From Paracamarosporium sp. OC-R06-R3 (lineage: Eukaryota; Ascomycota; Dothideomycetes; Pleosporales; Didymosphaeriaceae): a stretch of 64,000 nt of DNA. The DNA is taken from the NCBI GenBank assembly GCA_019828545.1, contig JACVRA010000063.1, positions 310,001-374,000 of the forward strand, read 5' to 3'. The notes beneath the pieces are model-generated. The model did no database searches. It had not been told where the DNA came from and saw nothing but the letters and a program-made list of their open reading frames with translations. The position numbers and the translations under genes were made by a program. Shown here piece after piece: positions 58,317 to 64,000 of the stretch (positions are counted from its first letter, which is position 1; each line of letters opens with the position of its first letter).

Positions 58317-60359
58317 TCACTTTCGTCTCCAGTTTTGGCTCTGGCCGGCAAGGCTGTCCCGAGAAACGAAAGGAAGTTGGAAACCCTTGTTGAGCTCTGT
58401 CTCGACAAATAGGGAGGCGCGCTTGTAACGCTTATCCGTGTACTTGTCGTAGACTGCAGCATGGTGTTTCTGCGGGTTTTCGCAGCATTCGAGCATAACG
58501 GACAACAACGAGCGAAGCTGGTGTAAGGTATATCCGGAATAATGGACGTGAGCTTGCGACTGGAAGTATATTAGCAAGGGATCATGCATAATGAAGTGTT
58601 CAGACTTACCCAGTCACCCTTCTTCAACATGAAACGAGCCAAGCAGTGAGCACCAGCGGCAAGGAAGCTCGGTGTGCATGCAACAAAGCGCTCATCCATT
58701 ATGGTAATCTCGAGGAAATACTTGGCAAGCGTACGGGTTTCCACGTCGTAATCGTCAGCCTTGCTGACTCGTCGGAGGAAGCTCATCGGTCCTGGCCAGC
58801 CGAGCTCGAACTGAAGCATACTGAGCATGAATCGCTCAGCCTTGAGGACTTCGTCAATGGTGTAGGCACCGTCAACCATGTAAACGATCTCCTGCACTGA
58901 AGGGCAGTTAATTTCCTCGTACTTTGCAGCAAGAAAGAGAGCAGTTGCTCCAACAAGTTGGAGTTTGCCGAGAGAGACTACCTTAGCTGACAGGAAACGG
59001 TCCACGTAGTTGACGCTAAGGAACAAAGTCTCTGGGAGCAGCGTGAAGCGGTTGTGAACTTGCACCAGCCAGTCCATGAGAACTGATCGCATAGACCATT
59101 GGATCTCGGCCTGCAGGTCCATGTATTGAGCATTTGGCTTCATACGCTCCTCAAGGGAATGCATGTATTCGAAGATCTCGTCGCCATATTCTGCGACCAT
59201 GGAAGTGTCCCATTGCTCATCTTCGATATCCTCTTCAGTCTTGTTGGCTTCGACGAATTGCTTGGCGGCTTCCAGTTCGCGTTTGGATTTAGCAGTGATA
59301 CGAGGAGCTAGAACGAGGGTAACTCCTCCAGTTGTGTTGTCGCCACGAGAGCGCAGAGACCTTGCAGTAGTATAGCCGTCAGCATCGTAGTACTCCTCGT
59401 CTTCTTCATCCCAGTACTCTTCGTCGTTGTGACCTTGCAGCTTGGAAAGCTCGTCGTTGCGCTCCTGCTCCAGGACGACAGCCCTCTCTTCTAAGGCATC
59501 GACATACTCAAACTTCTCTTGTACCTCAACGTGAGCATGAGCATGTGCATGTCGCGTTTCAACCTCAACCTTTGCTGTCTTTCGTACATCGACAAGGATC
59601 TGATTGTCAATCGGCGCACCTTGACGCTGGCTTCGGAGAGCCGTGGTCTCTTTTGATGGGGCGGGAGCGACGGGTACTTCAATAGGTGCCTGTTCGACGC
59701 GATCGACCGTGTCGCGTACAGACTCTGCAACAGGTTTGAGCGAAGTACGCGTCGAGGCTTGGGTCGAAGTGACTTCGGGGGCCGCGTCTGCGTGTGTTTC
59801 CCGGAAGACAGTGGTCGCTTTCCTGAGCAAAGCCTTGCGGTTCTGTGTGGTGTCGGCAGCTGTGGACTTGGGTGCAACGGCTGCTGCGGGCTCCGAAACA
59901 ACAGTCACGTTGGTCTTGGTGCCGAGAGGGCGTTGCGCTGGCCGTAGCAACGCGCTTGGCTTGACGAGCTCCTTTGCAGAGATAATGGCTTGGTCCTTGA
60001 GGACAACATTCTCCTTTGACTTGCCAACGTGTATATCGTCCTTGGCTACTGCTCGTGTCACGTTGCTGACGTCTGCGAAGACGGCGCGCTTGGCTCCTTG
60101 GGCCTTCATTGCTGCGACGTTGACCAATGTGGACAGTGCCGGCGTGGACTTGTTGCGCTGATGGAGCGTCTTGCTGACGGGAAGCTGAGGTTGCGCGTTC
60201 TCGTCACGGATACGAAGACTTCTTAAAGGACGCTGAGGCTGGGGGGATTTGTCAGTGACGGCAAACGCTAATGGTACGTGACGGCGAAGAGCGCAAACGG
60301 CTCCGGCAGCGGCAGGCGTGGGAATCGCGGTGAAGGCGCAGACATACCTTGGCATCCAT
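58317..60359 (-). CDS. G2/mitotic B-type cyclin
   Basis: Regulatory partner of Cdk1 for G2/M (NimE/Cdc13-type). Exons: 60359-60348 (12 bases, coding MDAK), 60238-58610 and 58559-58317; about 627 residues. A destruction-box-like RAVFADVSN lies near residue 60 and would direct APC/C degradation. The long middle is charged and disordered. The cyclin box begins with MRSVLMDWLVQVHNRF and continues LFLSVNYVDRFLS, LVGATALFLAAKYEEINCPS. The second cyclin fold starts near LGWPGPMSFLRRVSK and ends FVACTPSFLAAGAHCLARFM. The tail ends with basic NWRRK. The ORF extends further upstream as a chance frame; the MDAK start with a GTATGT intron is preferred because the reading beyond it is intron-like. Confidence 0.93.
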
Positions 60360-62933
60360 GATTGTGTTCTCGAGGGGATTGTTACCGATACTCGACCGGT
60401 GCTTGCTGCGGTGACGGGAAGAAAGGAGCTCTTTGCAGTGAGCTCGGAAAGGGGACAGGTCGGAGGCAGCGAAGAGACAATGGTCGTGAGTAAAACAGTT
60501 AAGAGTCCATTTATGGGAGGTAATTCGGCGACAAAGAGATACACGAGATTATCTTCGGACACGACGAGGTGGGCGTGGATGTGTACCTTTAAAGGCCAAA
60601 CAGTGACTTTTGTTTACAACTGAAAGCGGTTTGGGCGCGAGTCGCGCTCGGGCCCTGGTTCAGGGATCTGGCGACTAGGCCGGATCCGCCATCGCCTCGG
60701 CAACGGGACAGGGCCGCGGCGGCGCTGCGTCATCGGTCGCGTCCACCGACGGGGCAGCAGAGGAGGCCTTTTGCGCGCGCACCACGACAGGACTGCTGCG
60801 GGAGCGCAATAACTTTACCTCAGCTTCCAAAGATGCTCAGGAGCTGACTGTAGAAATTTTAGATCAAAAGATCTATACAAGGTCAAGATACCGCCGCCCC
60901 GAGTACGGTCTCGTGATTGCGCGGAAAGCGCAGCCCGCAGACGCGACACGCAACGCCAGAAACGCCAAGTCACGTGACGGGTCACCGCTCACCGCAAACC
61001 CTCCCCGACGTCGTCCGGTGCTTCAGAGTGCGGCAGAGGGGATGGGAACTACTCGAGAACGGCCCGTGTCGCTGCAGCACTCCTTCGGCGGGCGTCGCAG
61101 CGTCCATGGCGTGTCCCGCGGCGTCGTCGGACTGGCGGCTCGCAACGAATCATTTAAACGCACTGCCACCCGTTTCAAACCATGCCGCCTGGACGCTGGC
61201 TGCTGCGGCCGCATGGCCTCGGAGGCGTCACGCTGTCTGGAAGTTGAGAAGTTGGCTCTCTGCTTGTGCCAATGGCGTCTTTGTCTTCACCGACATGACC
61301 CGAGCCAGCGCAGACCCCACAACGAAGGCTCGCGCGAACGGCGGAAGGGCGAGTCCTGCCGCTCCACCTCACCCTCCCCCCCGCTGCGTTCGGCAAGCAA
61401 GTCTCTGCTGGAGCTGGTGCCGTCGGCGGTGCTGGAGCGGCGACCAAGAGTGCGTGAATGCGCCCGCGGCTCCTCGTCATTATGCAGGGTCGCACCCCGT
61501 CTAGCGAACCGCCCGCCAGCGCATCTCCAAGCAGACCTTCAGACGCCGGCCAAGTCAGGATTGCGCTGCTCACCTCATGGACTAGTCTTCTGTGGGGTTC
61601 GATGAGAACGGCGTCTGTTGAACTCCGTGCTACGCCAGACGCGCCCTCTGCTGCCAACGGATCCAGCCGCCAGCGCCCCGAGAGGGCCACCCGCCTAGGA
61701 GCACCTGAGTGAAGCACTCGCCTGTCCATCATTGTGTTCCGGGGGTGCTCCTCTGCCCAGAGTGAATGCGCCCGCCGCCTCATTGGTCAGGTCTGAGGCG
61801 GTTATGCCAACACCCAATCCGTCTTGATTATTAGTGGTTTGCCCGCTGCGGCATGCATTCGTAGCCACCCTCTGGCGCCTAACCCGCACCCTGGATACTC
61901 TCCCGTAGCAAGCCCCGGGGCCAGGTGCCAGAGGCCTCTGTTGTGTACGTGCGTGTCTGGTGGTGCCAGTCGCCGTGTCATGCCGATTCAAATGACTGTG
62001 GTTGCGCAAGCAGCCTCGACACATGCCTCCCTAGAGTCGCTCCACCTTGCGACTTTGCCCTGAATTCGTGCCCATCTGCTTCCAAAAGTGCATGCGATCC
62101 AGATTGCAGCTCTTGCGCTCCACGACACTGCGTTGGCGCTCTGGGGTCGTTGCACTTTAGGTCGGCGTTCCGTGTGGTCTGTTCGCTTGTCAAGCCCTCT
62201 ACTCAACCGCATCATCCAGAACTCTCCTCCTCTCCACCTCCTCGCACCATCTTCTCCGGTAAGCTCACACGCCTCGTGGATGATGCACAGCGCCCTGCCA
62301 TCGCATCTTCCTGCCACTCAATTCACGATTCTGTGCATGCCCGCATGCTAACCTCTCCCGCCCATCAGCACTCGAGCGGCGGTCTACGGAACAAAACCAA
62401 CCCAGCTCCTCCGCCCACCTGGCTTGCGCAATATTCCTGACTGTGAGTATTCCATCTCTAGGCCTTTGCGACCGCAATCACCATGCTCTGTGCCCCTGAG
62501 GCCACCAGAGGCGCCGGTCGAGTGCTTCGGCGCTGCCTTTGCCTCGCTCCCTGCAACCCGAGCGGTGACGAGGACCAGAAGCAGCCACTCCGTTTTAGCC
62601 CTCCATGCCGTCTGCCCGGACCACAATGCACCCCATCGCTCATGGCAGAGCACAGAATGCTAACTGACACCGCTCCAGATTCCGTCACCCATCTCCTTTC
62701 CGACCCTCTTCCGCTCCGACCCTTTGCGACACCGGCTGGGTCGGTCCAACGCTCTACCGTCGTATCCCGTACTTGTCGCACAGCCCTCGGCATCATAACT
62801 GCGAGTATACAAAGCCACTGGCAGCGTTGACAACCGGGAACCGGGCTGCCATCACTCGTCCCATCTGCTGCTGTTCGAGGGTCTCACAGTAGTAGCCAGG
62901 GCAAACTAGACATCTGCGGCCCGAGGACGCAGC
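60360..62933. promoter_or_regulatory. Long divergent intergenic region with forkhead-like site
   Basis: About 2.6 kb, GC-rich in its middle, between divergent cyclin B and a regulator gene. TTGTTTAC at 60610-60617 (GTAAACAA on the other strand) is a forkhead-type site about 250 bases upstream of cyclin B, as in G2/M promoters of yeasts. TCACGTGA lies near 60970. The last 900 bases are pyrimidine-rich and may be a long leader. GC-rich ORFs here (for example 60913-61605) are unsupported. Confidence 0.45.
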
Positions 62934-64000
62934 ATGAATCCACACGGCTGCGATACAGTCATGATGGACATATACCCAAGCACTGAGATGGGATCGGCGC
63001 ACGATTCGCTGTCCCCGACCAAGTCACCGCAGCCGAAGCAAGTCTCGTTCGAGCTGCTTCTGCTGCCTCAGTCCCCGCAGCACAAAGCACGCCTCCCAAT
63101 GCGTGTGAACATCTTCCCGCACGACACAACCGACTCCATAATTACAACGGTCAAGAACTTCTATGGCCTCTACGAGCGCAAGGGTGTTGTGTTCGAGGAC
63201 CGTCATGGTAACACCCTGATCGCACGGTATGAGAACTTCGCCCACAACATGGTCGTCTATGTGCGCGTCACTGCAGAGGACCCAGATATCGAAGAGTATC
63301 AGTCTGTCTCGCATCACTCCTTGTCTCCTCGTCGCCCGAGACTGGATGAAGCCTTCCAGATGCTCCCTCCTAATCTCGCCAGACACGTGCGACAAAGTGA
63401 GTCGCCTCAGCCGGGCCGCGGCCGACGCAGTGCTTCTGCAATCTCAGCAACCAAGCGTGCCCGCGCTGCTGCGAAGAGCCGCGGCCCCAGCTCTCACGGG
63501 AGCTTTGCTGATTTGAACGGCGATGCCAACGGTTATAGCGACAGCGAGAACGGTGACGCTTCCGTGACCAGCTCGCGCCGTTCGAGAAAAGAGCAAGTAG
63601 CCAGTGCCGAGATCAGCGTCGATAACATCGTAGAGGGTGGTCGTCGCAAACGAGCCAAGTTCGACAGCTCTGTGAGTATATCTTCTACACGCTGGCATGC
63701 TGGAAGTCGAACTAACATCCTGCCTCCCCCCAGGAGCTTCCCCTTTTCGTTCCTCCTCAGGTCCCTATGACCGCATCCCTTTCCTCGGTTTCACCCCAGA
63801 GACGAATCAGCGGCAACAACGCAGCGTCTCCATACTCTATGAGCAACCAACAGACGTTTGCATTCTCATATCCTCTACAGTCACCGCAGAGCTACGGCCC
63901 GGGTGATACCACCTATCCCCATGGGCTAGCCACTCCCTACTCCACATCGAGCGGGCAGATACAAAGCTACCGATCGCGCACCCGCGGTACAACACAAGGA
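62934..64000 (+). CDS. Fungal transcription-regulator-like protein (partial)
   Basis: N-terminal part of a protein resembling Pezizomycotina regulators of the Rfe/Spt23-like annotation group; exact name uncertain. Exon 1 is 62934-63671 and exon 2 starts at 63734 and runs off the window, giving about 335 residues so far. It opens MNPHGCDTVMMDIYPSTEMG. Next comes a folded ubiquitin-like block, VSFELLLLPQSPQHKARLPM followed by RVNIFPHDTTDSIITTVKNF and GNTLIARYENFAHNMVVYVR. The rest is Ser/Arg/Pro-rich with basic patches (TKRARAAAKSR, GGRRKRAKFDSS) that could be nuclear signals. The intron is GTGAGT...CCCCAG. The DNA-binding region, if any, lies beyond the window. Confidence 0.75.

Noticed and set aside
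59643..60161. 172-residue plus-strand ORF
   Set aside because: It is antisense to cyclin B coding sequence and composed of low-complexity residues.
60913..61605. Overlapping 195- to 230-residue ORFs in a GC-rich stretch
   Set aside because: Several frames on both strands are open at once and none has a domain, which indicates composition rather than coding.

Overview
The window is nuclear DNA of a filamentous ascomycete fungus. Genes are split by introns of about 45-80 bases with GTRNGT donors and CTNAC-type branch points. Several families are typical of Pezizomycotina: Egh16/CAS1 secreted protein, fungal rhodopsin-domain membrane proteins, DUF7708 protein, AAA ATPase with a DUF7025-like region, CNOT11-like protein, and a dispersed 5S rRNA gene. 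Gene content resembles Dothideomycetes (Pleosporales-like), but that placement is inference. All exon joins were made by eye from reading frame, splice signals and family resemblance.

Housekeeping block, about 1-22.6 kb: TDP1 (tyrosyl-DNA phosphodiesterase, cut by the window start), ELP2 and URM1 head to head (both in wobble-uridine tRNA modification), a Pex23/24-type peroxisomal membrane peroxin, a Pom1-type DYRK kinase, indoleamine 2,3-dioxygenase, a CsbD-like stress protein with two CRE sites, the membrane proteolipid Pmp3, a CNOT11-like CCR4-NOT subunit and a secreted Egh16/CAS1 protein.

Accessory block, about 23-39 kb: a DUF7708 NLR-like protein divergent from a large AAA ATPase, an F-box protein, a short-chain dehydrogenase, and two fungal rhodopsin-domain membrane proteins. 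Between these last two lies what looks like a decayed small secreted-protein gene with several in-frame stops.

Mixed block, about 40-50.5 kb: a proline/serine-rich basic protein, a single-pass surface protein, a Gfo/Idh/MocA oxidoreductase, a secreted M14 carboxypeptidase, V-ATPase subunit c (with a 13-base exon), and SNU13 (with a GC-AG intron and a 12-base repeat abutting its ATG).

Final block, 50.5-64 kb: an unknown long gene interrupted by one in-frame TAG, a dispersed 5S rRNA gene with compensated helix changes, a DUF7728-type ER membrane protein, an unexplained cluster of hydrophobic ORFs, B-type cyclin, and the start of a fungal transcription-regulator-like gene cut by the window end. 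I see no CRISPR array, operon, intact transposon or convincing tRNA.
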